64,000 bases of DNA from contig NC_037092.1 in the NCBI RefSeq assembly GCF_002994745.2, positions 72,639,823 to 72,703,822 of the forward strand, in the 5' to 3' direction. Source of the DNA: Rosa chinensis (Eukaryota > Streptophyta > Magnoliopsida > Rosales > Rosaceae). Position numbers and translations under genes: made by a program. A model generated the notes under the pieces. The model made no database searches. It was not told where the DNA came from and was given only the letters and a program-made list of their open reading frames with translations. Positions 11,559-25,013 of this stretch are shown here, in pieces; position 1 is the first letter of the stretch, and each line of letters opens with the position of its first letter.

Positions 11559-12370
11559 TGCTCGGCATTAAATCCTCTATCCCAAAACCCCTATCTCCTT
11601 CCTTGTCTCCCCATTCAAGATGCGACACCTGTCCCACTATTTAACAGAATCTAAACTCTGTTAACTCGTTTCATTTATTGAACTGTTAACTCTAAATTAC
11701 AACATAAAACCGAAAGAAAATTAATAAAAGTAAATTTAGAGTTCTTATCTTCTTCTTCTCTTGCCCAGTCCATACCAACTCTCCCTCCCAAAATCCTCAA
11801 TCTCATATGCCCAGTAGTTCTCATCTATAAATTTTAATATATCAAATCCATGATTTGTGATATCAAAAAGAAACTTCAGTAGTCTTTTGATTTCAAACAA
11901 AGTCCAAAGAACCCACATGATATGGGCATGAGAGAAGCAAAAGAATCTAGAAACTGAAATCGATTAAGGCTATTTTGCCTCTCTAAATCTAAAAATGCCA
12001 TGATTCTTCTACTATGAGCAATTGAGCAGAAGGTGAAGAAAGAGAAAGACCAGATGTTATGCATACTTGCTTTAGTAGAGGTCAAAGATTCGGAATTCAT
12101 ATGGGTCAGTTTCTATGGTGTTGTCAATGATCTAGTCTGGATTCTAATTCATATCAATAGGTTTGCTTTCCATATTGACATGAACTGGTCTCTTGAGAGA
12201 GAGAGAGAGAGGGAGATGTAGAAATCTGCTTTTTGCGAGGGCAAAGACCTAGGTTAACGGAGGCAAATGGCTGTTAAGTTTTCTTAGGTGGCAGGACAGG
12301 TGTCACAACTTGAATGGAAGACAGGGAAGGAGACATTTTTGGGACAGAGGATTTGAAGCCCTTTTGCTCA
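11559..12370. mobile_element. Inverted-repeat element, probable non-autonomous DNA transposon remnant
   Basis: 11559-11674 and the reverse complement of 12250-12370 align along about 110 bp: AAATCCTCT-TCCCAAAA, TCTCCTTCC, TGTCT-CC, CATTCAAG, GACACCTGTCC and TTAACAG are shared. The arms enclose about 575 bp of non-coding DNA with a (GA)n tract near 12199. Exact ends and a target duplication were not found, so the outer limits may extend further. Confidence 0.6.
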
Positions 12371-12717
12371 TATTTTGTGTGTTTTTGTGGGTTTGCTCGA
12401 TTGATGTTGTTTTGCTCAGTTGACACAGTATTCAAGCGTCATGTGTTTTATTTTTACATTTTGATATTTTTATGTATATTTACAAAATGAATTTGTTATA
12501 AGTTTTTATTTATCATTGAACAAAAAAGAAAAATATTTGTCATTCAATTAAAAATTTCATGTTTTTATTTCATTCGATTAAAAATCATTTCTACTCCCAA
12601 ATGATCAGCTCTACGCTAAACGTACCCTCTACTATGTTTTAAAAGTATATTTGATTAAAAAAAAAATCTTAACAGTTATCTCAAGTTCAATTTTCGTGCA
12701 GGACATATAAGTTATAG

Positions 12718-14790
<2,073 letters not shown>

Positions 14791-15021
14791 ATATCAACAT
14801 ATGAAGTCATTTTCCAAGTTGATTTATGAAATATAACAACAGAACCAAAATCTTAATTATGTTTTGGTGATGTATATTTAAGATTTCGGAGGGTTTGTCT
14901 CTTTTTCCATTCAGTGATGTTTAGTGTATCTCCTCTTATTAATAAATAAATAAATAGGGGAGAATTCTATGTGTGCTTGTACTCTCTCTTTTAGAATTAG
15001 AAAAGGTTTGCATTACATGTA

Positions 15022-15282
15022 GGGCACGTTTACTTACTTGAAATGTGAATGATTACGGCGTAAAAGTAATCATGCATTTACTAACACATGAAAGAATCAG
15101 AATGAGTGTAGTTCTCACCTCCTTGTCAAGAATCAATTCCTGAATACTCAGGAATTTGATTACGAAGGAGGGAGATGGGTTTAAGAATAAAAGCCTCCTG
15201 AATCAAGACCGATTCATTTATTCTATCATTTCAGTTGTCTCTGATTCATCATTATTTTCCATTCCAAGTAAGTAAACATGCC
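15022..15282. mobile_element. MITE with GTTTACTTACTTG termini
   Basis: The left end GGGCACGTTTACTTACTTG and the right end (reverse complement GGCATGTTTACTTACTTG) form terminal inverted repeats of about 24 bp including GAAATG / GAATG. The element is about 261 bp and has no coding capacity. The target duplication is not clear, so the superfamily is left open. Confidence 0.75.
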
Positions 15283-15449
15283 AGTAAATTAAATGATTGA
15301 TTTCTTGAATAGTCATATCCTATTACTACTTGTAAATATCACGCAGGACTTGGAACTATATTTAATTTTAATTTATTCTCCTATTTCTTCTCCACAATAT
15401 CAATTAAAGTTCTCCAAGTTCATAAAGTCAGTGACTCTGCTATGAATAC

Positions 15450-15951
15450 CAGTGTTACCGGGATCGCTCGGTTTACCGGCGACCCGCGATCCGGATCGCA
15501 CGACCCAAAAACGGTGCATTTGCGAACTAGATCGCAGATTCCGATGATCCGATTTGAAACTCGAGTTCTAATGATTCTAAATACCAAAAGTGACGGGATA
15601 CCATTATCAGTCGTGCGAAACAGTTGCAGAGTTCTACAACTCCTCTTTCTATCTATTAAAAATAATTTTTAATTCCTTCCTTCTTTTTGGATAAAGCCAA
15701 GGAGAAAAAGCTATTTTACTTTAAATTTGTTTTAATGCTTAAACTAATTTAATTTGATAGATTTGACCATTGTAAAAAGATTAAATTCATTTTGATGGTT
15801 TTATCTTCATTAAAAATTACTTAATGAATTTTACTTTTACAATATATCAATTAAAATAAATTGAATAAGGTATACCCTAGCGTACCACGTACCTAGATAG
15901 CTAACGTACCGCGTTCTCGTACCGAAATGACCCGCGATCCAGGTAACACTG
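15450..15951. mobile_element. hAT-like non-autonomous element, related to the one in BAHD copy B
   Basis: The ends are CAGTGTTACC and GGTAACACTG with an inner CGGGATCGC / GCGATCC match. The flanking 8-mers are ATGAATAC and ATCAATAC (7 of 8 identical), a slightly decayed duplication. The interior near 15870-15930, read in reverse complement, matches 14085-14140 in the other element (GAACGCG-TACG, ACGCGGTACGTTAG, GGTACGCTA). Length is 502 bp and there is no transposase. Confidence 0.8.
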
Positions 15952-16003
15952 ATCAATACATCTGAATCGTTTTGAGAAACCGCCAAATTAAAGATAATCA
16001 ATC

Positions 16004-17333
16004 ATGAACTTTCAAGATCTTCTTGATGATCTTTTAGATGAAATCTTTTGTCGACTTCCTTGCAAATTGGCTGTTCATCGATGTAGGTGTGTGTCCGAGC
16101 GTTGGCTCCGTATTTGATCTCATCCTTTTTTTATTTGTCGATTTCTATCGCATCCTAAACGTAGTATAGATCCAATATTATTGTTCTCTATCTACGTAGA
16201 GAAAGACATCAAATGGGAAAACTTCACCATGTCCACGCTATCAGCCGGGAAAACACGCTCTATGTTTAGTTTGCTCCCTTTGGATGAAGAACCATATGTG
16301 CTAGGGACGTACAATGACTTGGTCTTGTGCTGTGCATACCACTTTAGATATGATCCTATTAATCGTTGCTGTTATTACTACATCTGCAATCCATACACCA
16401 AACAGTGGGTTGTTCTTCCCCACACCCCGGATCCCCAACACTACATTCACGAAACGATATATGTTGGATTGATCTGCGACCACCCATACTTTTACTGCAA
16501 AAAATTAGAAGGAAGTAAATCCGGTTCCTACCTCCCGCTTAATACTGAGTATAGGTGCAATTCGTGCAAAGTTGTGCGAGTTCTGGAATATGAAGATGAC
16601 TCCTTGGAATTTAAGGTGCAAATATTCTCTTCTGAGATTGGGAATGGAAAGAGTTAGTTGTATCATCCAGACCCGGTATTGAATATTATGCTATCACTAC
16701 AGAGAGCGTTTCTTACAATGGAACAGTGTACTGGTTGGCTTACCAGGGCATTCTTTTCGGGTAGGAACTGTTCAACAACAATAGCACAACAACTAGTATT
16801 AGTAATGACACTATTGGTTATACGTGCCGTTACATTGAATTTGACAAGCCTGCAGAGAACATTGAAATGGTTGAATGCCTAGGTGTGCGCCAAGAGTCTG
16901 CGGATGTACAATATCGAGGGTAACTGCTATTGTCGACCCGGTGCTTTGTTTCTCTGCTGATATCCCACTCTGTGTGTTTAGGAATTGAAAGAAGTAGAAA
17001 AGCAGGTTGAATGTAACAAGCTAATGAAATGGTGTTTGATGAAAAGGGTTTCCTTGGACCAAATATTGGTTCCAGATCGAGGATCCATTGTTTGCTGAAT
17101 GGGCAAAGACAAACTGCTGGATGTGGCTTCGGGTGTTGTCTTTCGACCCAAACTATGAGGATATCTTGTATCTACGTATGACCAATGACATTGTCATGTG
17201 CAACACTCATACAAGAACCTCTTCAAAGATTGCAATAGAGAGGCCACAAAGAGATAAGTCTGACATATCTGAGCCTCATATGCACGTCTTCCCATTTGTA
17301 AATCCACAGTGGCCAACAGGTACCAGTTCCTAG
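16004..17333 (+). pseudogene. F-box protein gene (F-box associated type), multiply disrupted
   Basis: ATG 16004 opens an F-box: LLDDLLDEIFCRLPCKLAVH, then RCRCVSERW. An in-frame TGA stops it at codon 38 (16115-16117). The same frame continues to TAG 16655-16657 with the plant F-box-associated pattern (LCCAYHF, YICNPYTKQWVVLP, YKVVRVLEYE-like VVRVLEYEDD, LEFKVQIFSSE). A missing base near 16645 then shifts to the frame reading WKELVVSSRPG and NGTVYWLAYQGIL, which stops soon after. The C-terminal part returns in another frame at 17088-17333 (LRVLSFDPNYEDILYLR, HVFPFVNPQWPTG). An intact family member recruits substrates to SCF ubiquitin ligases. Here at least one nonsense change and several shifts make a functional product unlikely. 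Confidence 0.85.
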
Positions 17334-17806
17334 ACAAAAGTAGTCATGCTGAATTGTTGATCAGGTTGCATTGTGTTTTGTTTTTCTTGTGTGTGTGTTG
17401 AAGGGTTTGGGACACATAGGTGGACGAACTCCTACATCCATGCCTGGGTATGTTTTTAGCTATTTTCTCCCCTTTTGCTAATCTCTATTTGTTCTTTAGA
17501 AAATTTTCTTCTCCTTTTACAAATTTTCTTCTTTAAGAACTTAAATCTATAGTTCACTCTTATTTCCTCTACTACATCCTTTTGATTATGGTGAACTTTT
17601 TCAGTATCCCTAGGAGTAATCTCAGTTTTCCTGTGATTAAGCACAAAGTGGAATCTCAATTCCACAACAAGCATTATTTCTAAATCTCATCACTAGTACA
17701 TAACTACATATCATGTCCTCAATTCTATTTACTTACAATTATTGCAATCTCCGTTTACATGATGCTCAGGCAAAACGTGGATAGGTACATATCATGTTAT
17801 CAATTA
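17334..17806. other. Intergenic sequence; its end duplicates the upstream flank of BAHD copy D
   Basis: No gene was seen. From about 17740 the sequence (ttacatgatgctcaggcaaaacgtgg, then tatcatgttatcaatta) matches 53880-53935 upstream of BAHD copy D. It belongs to the same segmental duplication. Confidence 0.6.
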
Positions 17807-18202
17807 GAGCTAAAATCATTTTACCACCCTAAACTTTACACCTAAAATTATTTGTGTTCCCAAACTTCTAATTTGATCACTATGCCCTTATACTCTCCAA
17901 TATGATCAACTAAAGCCATTAGTAAAATAATTCATCAATTTCTTCATAAATTAGTGATGATGAGAGTCCACTTAGGGTTAGTTTTTAGCTTTGGAAATGT
18001 AAATAGTGTGTTTTTTTGCATGATTGAAGGCCAAAATCTAGTTTGAGTGGGCAACACTATATGAAGAAATTGATGGATTAGTTAAGGATTGGCTATAATC
18101 AATCACATTGGAGAGTACAAGGACACAAGCGATCATATTAGAAGTTTAGCGACACAAATGATTTTAGGTATAAAGTTCAAGGTGGTAAAATGATTTTAGC
18201 TC
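17807..18202. mobile_element. MITE with long terminal inverted repeats and 9-bp target duplication
   Basis: The ends GAGCTAAAATCATTTTACC and the reverse complement match. The match runs inward for about 120 bp with shared blocks ACTTTA-ACCTAAAAT, ATTTGTGTC, AAACTTCTAAT, TGATC and TACTCTCCAAT. TATCAATTA flanks both sides (17798-17806 and 18203-18211). A 9-bp duplication with long inverted repeats fits a Mutator-type MITE. The unfilled version of this site occurs upstream of copy D near 53925-53940. Confidence 0.85.
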
Positions 18203-18286
18203 TATCAATTATATATACTTACAATTATTGCAATCTTGTTTGACATGAACGCTAAGCGCCATAAGAAAATTATTGCAACCTCCTAA

Positions 18287-18415
18287 TGACCACGATCAAC
18301 ATGAAAGCACCGGGGCAGAAACAGTAGTCTCGGTTCTTACATTTACTAGGGAGCAGCTCAACATCTTGAAAGCTATGTCAACCACGACTAAGGATGAAGA
18401 CAATGATATGAGTAC
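18287..18415 (+). pseudogene. BAHD acyltransferase copy C, central fragment before the 33-kb insertion
   Basis: The segment encodes the region preceding the conserved F-AGHVWR block: 'gaaacagtagtctcggttcttacatttac' followed by REQLNILKAMSTTTKDEDND. It matches residues ~235-265 of copy D. The 5' half of the coding region is deleted: promoter-like sequence shared with copy D (to ~18270) joins this fragment directly. The fragment ends ATGAGTAC, the AGTAC being the target duplication of LARD-1. The reading frame resumes at 51547. Confidence 0.85.
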
Positions 18416-18883
18416 TGTAGATACCTCCATTAATATGGAGAAATAACTATGTCACAAGCATATGTAACACCCTCTTTGGGGGGCCCACAAGCCATGGTGA
18501 GACCCAACCTCGATATGCATCCCGTAGCCCGATGTCCAAGCTACGCCGTGGTAGTAGGAAGTGCTCAAGAGCTTGCTGGGAAGCCAACTTCCCAACCATG
18601 ACAACTTGCATCCACAACATGCTTTGAAGACTAGAACTGGGACTCTTTGTCCCACATTGAAGAAAATGTAAAGGAGAGTGGCTTCCTTCCTTAAAAAAAG
18701 GACCACTCCTCCCACTTAAACATCCATCCCATTACAACTTACTTTTGTAATCAATAGTTAAACATTTCAAGTGGACGTAGTTTCCCGCTATGGCGGGAGA
18801 CGAACCAGTTCTATACATCGTGTTCTCTCTTTCTCTCTATCTTTTCTAACGTTAATTAGAGCATTCGGTTTCTAACATTAACA
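18416..18883 (+). repeat. LARD-1 5' LTR
   Basis: 468 bp, TG...CA. It aligns end to end with 51090-51546. I count roughly 20 differences by eye, including small deletions (for example a 5-bp gap in 'accagttctatacat' and loss of 'tctctatc'), several percent divergence. Confidence 0.95.
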
Positions 18884-18884
18884 T

Positions 18885-18902
18885 TGGCGCCGTCTGTGGG
18901 AA
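18885..18902 (+). other. LARD-1 primer-binding site
   Basis: TGGCGCCGTCTGTGGGAA starts two bases after the 5' LTR. Its first nine bases equal the tRNA-Asp-type site of the Athila-like element, then it diverges. Similar sites occur in plant Ty3-gypsy elements. The exact primer tRNA is not certain. Confidence 0.8.
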
Positions 18903-19110
18903 GCTGATACAAAAGGCTTCATCACTTACCATTCGTTAAGTCATTTTAAGGGAGCTTAAGAAAACTTCTTTTCGTTTCTTCTTTGAATTATCAATCATCT
19001 TTGATCAACAATCCTCTTTTTCTTCTTGGATTATCATCAGCTCCCAGTGGCTTCCTTCATTACCGTTAACCATCCTTAGCGGTAACACACAAAAGAATCC
19101 AAAATTAAGT

Positions 19111-19286
19111 TGTAGGAGAATAGAATTGTGTTTATTATTGATAATAGGAGCCCTTTATATAGGGAGTTTACAGAGTACACAAAAGGTAACAGAATCGGAA
19201 TACAATTAGCATACCTAGGGTACTTTCCTATTACAACTCTAAACCCTAGTTTGAAGAGGCACACATTATGTCGATATCCTTCAACA
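19111..19286 (-). repeat. Copia-1 3' LTR
   Basis: 176 bp. On the minus strand it holds CTATATAAAGG, a plausible TATA box, about 20-50 bp from one end. It pairs with 26243-26418. Confidence 0.9.
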
Positions 19287-21300
19287 CTCCCCCTTGTGCC
19301 GCTCAAACTTGGTGATGACGCTTTAATTGTTGCCTCGTTAAAAACCTTGCCAGGTAACAAAAACCCTGTGGGACAAAAATAACCCTGGTCGAAGGACAAA
19401 AAGAGCACAACACGTCCTTCACTCTTCGAGATCGAACATGTAGACATCATGCCTCCCCCTGATGTCAATATCTCCCCCTGATTGCTACAATCATGGGAGT
19501 TCGGATAACTTTTTCAATCCGATGCTCTTCACATGTTTCTCGAAAGTGGATTTTGGTAACGACTTAGTAAATAAGTCTGCTACATTATCCTGTTATCGGA
19601 TTTGGTTCACTTCAATATTTAGAAATGCTTGTTGTCATTTCGATGGAGGGGAGGAGGAGCACGGAAGGTGGCATTTTGCCTTGTGGGGTCCGATCCCACA
19701 CTTCCGTCATCTCTTTTCTCTGTAGAGATAGAACAAGTCCATATCAATCGTACCTCTCAAATATCGAAAGATTGTCTTTATACCAATCTAATGGTGTTGC
19801 GTTGGCGCGGGGCTATATCTAGCCAACAAGTTCATAATAATTGAGGTGTCCAGTCTTGTATTGTGCTAAGTACAATAATGCGCCTATTGTACATAAGTAA
19901 GCACTTTCGCTATTAACACGTCTTCGTCATCATCCCTGGGACGAAACGGATCCCTTTTAGGGCTAAGACTACAGACGACCATGGTGCATCTTTGACTTTA
20001 TCAAAAATGTCTATTGACACGGTATACAAGTTCTGAATCTAGACAAAACCGTGGTCTCCCAAGGTCATTCCTCTCAAACTCGGATTTCAGGTGTTCAGCG
20101 GTTTCCCTTAACTCTCAAGGGTTCCAATTATGTTTATCAACATAAACCGCGACCATTGCAAATCCAGAACTTGTCATGGAAACGCGTGGGCATAGTTCAT
20201 CATATCCCTTCCCAATCAAGTAGTCATTTTAGTGAGCATTTCAACCTCGTTGCAAATGCGCTCCGTGGTCTAGAGCCTCTTGACTTGGGTAAATGAAGTC
20301 CACAAGAACCTTCATTATATTCCGTATCTAGATCCCCATAAAGATACGTAGTGACCACATTCGTAAGCTGCATGTTCAGTTATTTGGAAGCTACCAAACT
20401 GACAAGGTAGTGGAGTGCAATGACATCCATTACTAGAGAATATGTCTTCTCGTAGTCGATTCCAGGGCGTTGTGAGAAACCTTGCGCCATAAGGTGAGAT
20501 TGCCATCTCTTTTTCTCATCACGCTATCTAACGAAGACCTATTAATGTCAATAGGTTTTATGTTAGGAGGTGTTGGCATCTCAGGCACGAAATCCTTCCT
20601 CTTCGTTAGTGAATCCAATTCAACCTGGATCCTATCTTTCCATTTAGGCCAATTTTCTCTACGTTGGCATTCTTCAATGGAGTAAGGTTCAATGTCATTG
20701 GTCTCAATAATTCCACGTCCTCATGTACACTAGTGTAGTTCGTAGAGATCTCTATATTTTCAGGAATTGGTTCTATCATTGAGGCGTCCCCCAACGATGT
20801 CTCTTGGACATAACCACAATCCAAAATATTCTCATGAGACGAATTATGAGTATCAATGATCAATGGATCAAGTTGTGCCAAACTCGCTCTCTTCTTAGGG
20901 CGAGAATCCATCGAACCTATGGGTCTCCTACTCTCTCTAGCGGAACCCATGGCCTATGACGCCATTATGCCACCTTTGTGGCGTCACGATACTACCATCC
21001 ATGGTAGTGGTGCAGTACCCATCTTTTCTGGGTGGCACCATGTCCTCTTGTGGGGACATCAATCCTTGCAGGCATGTTTGCAGCAGATATATGTGATCTC
21101 GTCACTTTTAGGGGATCAAGATGAGACATAGTGGGGACAGACCACGACAATTCCTGTCGTTCCTGTTGAACATTGACGTTCTAATCTCCCCCTAACGACG
21201 GGAAGACTGTCTCATCAAAGTGACAATTCGCAAATCCAGCGAAATAGAGATCGCCTGTCAAGGGTTCTACATAGCGGACTTATAGTTGGAGACTCATGTC

Positions 21301-21337
<37 letters not shown>

Positions 21338-22740
21338 TTCGTTGCAATGACTCATGTTGATGCGCTATGGCGACGCAATTGGCACATGAACCGCACACTC
21401 AAATATGCATAAATACGAGATATTAAACTCGAACCCAGTCACTAGCTGTAACGCAAATAAAAGTTGAGTGGCTGCTATGAGTCGTAGACGAATTAGCATA
21501 GCTGCATGCGTTATTGCATAACCCAAGCGGAAATATTGGTGCGCATTACCAATGTCCGGGCTACCATTGTAGTCGTTTAATGGTGGCTTTTCCGCGAGAC
21601 CAATTGGGTGTGTACCTGGGAATATGATACTTGATATCAATACCCAATGATATGCAATAGTCATCGAAAACTGTCGATGTAAACTCTCTAGCATTATCAA
21701 GTCAAATTGACTGAATGGGATGATCTGGGTAGTGAGCCCGTAGCCATATGTTATGTGCTAGGAGTGTAGTATAAGCAGCATTACGAGTGGATAATGGCAC
21801 AACACGTGACCAGCGTGTTTGCGTATCAACCAACACCATAAAACATCTATATGGTCCGCAAGTTGGTTGATCAAATCCATAGAATTCCCTTAGATTCTTT
21901 GTGAGAATGGAATTATTTCCTCAATCTCCTTTGCATAGGATGGTCTCAATCCTAAATAACAGGCTTTACAGAACGAAACATGGGCTTTGGTGAAGCCATA
22001 GTGTCACAATAGACTTGAGAAGTAGATAGAGGAGTTTATGGCGTCAATGCCATGTATTTGCCGCAGGGGGTAGGCGGCACTGGCCATGTATGGCCGGTCT
22101 TTGCACAATCATGGCGCCATGAGGCCCATGTGCAGCTCCTCTAACCAATTCTTGGTTCTTACTTTTCTTCGTTCTGAAAATGGATGTCCGTGTAAAGTCT
22201 TTAATACACAGATCATCATGTCAAAGCCTATATGTGTCAAGATCCCATAAGTCGTCTCTCATGACATAGTTGGATTCAATAACTCAAATAGTGGTTGCAT
22301 ACAACCCACTAGAGCGACACATAAGTTTCTCTAATACTCGTTTATGTTCGTAGTCATTAGAGGTGATGCAAAGGAACTCTGTCCATTCTCATAATGTGTT
22401 TCCACATGAAAACCATTGGCTCTTATAATAAAGTTCGAATTAAGGTATGTCCAAGACATTAAGTAAAAGAATTGACACTTTATTAATAGCCAATGATTAC
22501 ATCAAAGTTTCCAAAGTCTAATCCAAAATAAAATCAAAGTAAGACACATTGTAGTCACTCTATCCGTTTGGTAACTCCAATCAAATATGACCAGGAAAGT
22601 AGAGAGAGATGTTGGTGGAGCGAGGCTCTCTTAAGTACCAATAATCTCAATGACTTTCCTAGACATCATATTTTATTGGGTCTGCCACATAAGAAAGAGT
22701 TAAGACAATTGTCATTTATTGACTAAGGCAAATTGCCATT
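19287..22740 (-). pseudogene. Copia-1 pol remnant (integrase, RT and RNase H traces)
   Basis: Only scattered fragments remain on the minus strand. 20606-20950 encodes the linker between integrase and RT (SARESRRPIGSMDSRPKK, PLIIDTHNSSHENI, SEPIPENIEIS-like). 21365-21700 has the end of the integrase region (ALQLVTG, CIFECAVHVPIA). 19480-19580 encodes the end of RNase H (DNVADLFTKSLPK, FEKHV). The catalytic RT motif was not found. Frames are broken by many shifts and deletions, so no protein is made. A (TA)n run interrupts it at 21306-21334. Confidence 0.75.
21306..21334. repeat. (AT)n microsatellite
   Basis: About 29 bp of uninterrupted AT dinucleotides within the Copia-1 pol remnant. Confidence 0.95.
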
Positions 22741-23782
22741 ACAAAAGTTCTTGGAAAAAGAAAAAGGACTAATCTAATCAAAGTCTGTTGCATCAATGTG
22801 CACTTCGTCTTCAGCTTTGAAGTCCTCTATGGTGAGATTGACATCTCCACCATCTTCTTCTTCTTTTGCAAGGTACACTTCTTGCTCTCTCAGGTCCCTA
22901 TATGCCCTGTATCTTTCAGCTAGTTCCTCACTTGCCTTGCATTGCTTGAACCAATGCTCAATTGATCCACATTGATGACACTCATCATTGTGGTTGCCTC
23001 CCTTTAATTGAGGTGCACGTTGTGCACGTTGCGGGCGTTCCCTAGGAGGGTTGGTGCCACCACCACGACCCATTGAGCCACCATTACGGCTAGGGATACC
23101 ACGACCCCCTCTCCCACGTGTGGCATTACCACCACATGTATCCACACCAAACTTGCGGTTTCCTTCCTGGTTAGGGCGGTTATATGGGCTCATACGTCCC
23201 TCATGTCCCCCATTCTTAGGGTACCGCTCCTTGCGCCATCCTTTGGGCGCATTATAATTCACCTCATGAACGCTCTTAGTTCCAATGGGCCTTGAATTAA
23301 AATTCCTCACGAGTATGTTATCATGTTTCTCGGCTACAGATATAATATTGCTAAGCTGATGAAACCTCGTGATCCGTCCAGCATTGACTTCAGTACGGTA
23401 TTGCTTTGATACCACAATGGCTGAAACGGGGAAAGGTGGAGAGAGTTTTCTCAATTAGCTCTTGCTCTGTGACAGGTTGTCCACAAAACCTCAACATGGA
23501 CTGTATGCGAAGAGCTTCTGAATTATATTCAGCAACAGACTTGAAGTCAGCAAAGCACAGATTGTTCCATTGAACCTTCAAGTCAGGGAGGAGGGAATCT
23601 TGGACATTGCCAAAGCGCTCTTCTAGCGCTACCCATAGCTCTCTTGCATTCTTGATCGACATATACTCCAATCTGAGTGCCTTATCCATATGGCGTCGCA
23701 TCAAGATAACTGCTTGAGCATGCTTTGTAGATGTTCTATTGAACTCAATATCCGGGTTAGGTGCCTGGATTATGGGTAATAT

Positions 23783-24903
23783 TAGGGCTGGGTTCGGTTC
23801 GGTACCGAAGCTTACTGGCCGATACCATGTACCGTACCAACTTTTACTGGTATGCAAAAAACTATACCACTACCGGCCACAAAATCCGATATACCGAGAA
23901 GTCGGTATACCGATTTAATCGGTCGGTTCGGTACGGTTGGGCTTGTAACCAAGTTTGACATTGGGCCACAAACCAGTCACCAGTACATCACCGATCCCTT
24001 CTTCTTCTGTTTTCTCCTTCTGAGAACTTTTCGACCCACATGGTTATGGATCTCTCCGGTCTCCATACCACACACAGTGATGGAAGAGTGATTGTGGTGA
24101 AGCAAGAAGCAACCTCGGATCTGCAACCTCTGCTAAAATCAAACAGAAGTTTCAGACTTTATTCAACACCAACTACACCCAAAACCAGATTTTTCTTCCC
24201 AGTAAAGAAAATCAACATAAGCAAGAAAAGAAACTTACTTGAAGTAAAAGAGAGATCCAAGGCCGAGTTTGATTCAGATTCTGGGAAGAGAGCAGAGAGA
24301 AGAACTTTACAGGTTGCTATTTTTCAAGAAGAAGAAGAGAGACAGAAGAGACGGGGAAAGAAAGAAGAAGAAGTAAGAAGTAAGAAGTAAGAAGTAAGAA
24401 GAAAGAAGAAAGAAGAAAGAGAAGAGAGAAGAATAAAAAAGAAGAAAGAGAAGAGAGAATTTTTCAAGAAGAAGAAGAGAGACAGAAGAGACGGGGAAAG
24501 AAAGAAGAAGAAGTAAGAAGAAAGAAGAAAAAAGAAAGAGAAGAGAGAAGAATAAAAAAGAAGAAACAGAAGAGAGAAGAATAAAAAAATAAAAAGGAGA
24601 CAAGAAGAGACAGAAAGAGATGGCAAAAGAAAGAAAAAGAAGAAAGAAGAAAGAGAAGAGTGAAGACGTCAGAAAGAAGAGAAGAATAAAATATTAAAAA
24701 AATATGAGTATTATACATAAGTTCGGTACGGTACGGTATACCATGTATATATGAAAATCAAAACCACTACCGTACCGTGTATGTGGAGTCGGTACGGTTG
24801 TACCGTACCAAGACTTCGGTTACCGACTTTTCGGCTACCAATTCACTTGGCTCGGCTCGGATGCGGTTGGTACGGTTTGGTTCGGGAGAATTTGCCAGCC
24901 CTA
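23783..24903. mobile_element. hAT-like non-autonomous element in Copia-1 gag
   Basis: The ends TAGGGCTGG and CCAGCCCTA are flanked by the 8-bp duplication GGTAATAT (23775-23782 and 24904-24911). Removing 1129 bp would rejoin gag in frame at ILP/IIQAP. The subterminal regions are packed with GGTACGGT / TACCG motifs, typical of hAT binding regions. The middle is a long purine array. No transposase is encoded. Confidence 0.9.
24330..24700. repeat. GAAGAA/GAAAGA polypurine array
   Basis: About 370 bp is almost purely purine on the plus strand. A 24333-24390 block (from 'gaagaagaagagagacagaag' on) is repeated at 24465-24520, showing local duplication. The serine/phenylalanine-rich minus-strand frames across it are artefacts of the composition. 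Confidence 0.9.
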
Positions 24904-25013
24904 GGTAATATTCCCTTGGAAGTGAGATGATTCTCAACATCGGTTACCCAACTGTGGTAATCCGAGCCTGTTGAGTCAAGCATGGGAAAGTCGAGTCTAG
25001 GTTCATTCGACAT

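Larger units (their letters stand above)
22774..25013 (-). pseudogene. Copia-1 gag, interrupted by a hAT-like element and a frameshift
   Basis: ATG at 25011-25013 begins MSNEPRLDFPMLDSTGSDYH, followed by HLTSKGILP. The frame meets the hAT-like insertion at 24903 and resumes at 23782 (IIQAPNPDIEFNRTSTKHA, ELWVALEERFG). This is the UBN2-type copia gag core. An extra base in a short G run near 23437 (CCCC on the minus strand) shifts the frame after EKTLSTF. The second part (22774-23454) continues with SAIVVSKQYRTEVNAG, an RG-rich segment and a CCHC zinc knuckle CHQCGSIEHWFKQC. It ends DFKAEDEVHIDATDFD. The protein would coat the element RNA; here it is not translatable in full. Confidence 0.85.

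Noticed and set aside
19101..19110. Target duplication for Copia-1
   Set aside because: Left flank (taagt) and right flank (gtccc) do not match in either orientation.
24307..24718. Overlapping minus-strand frames rich in Ser, Phe and Leu
   Set aside because: They follow the GAAGAA purine array and have no domain or conservation signal.
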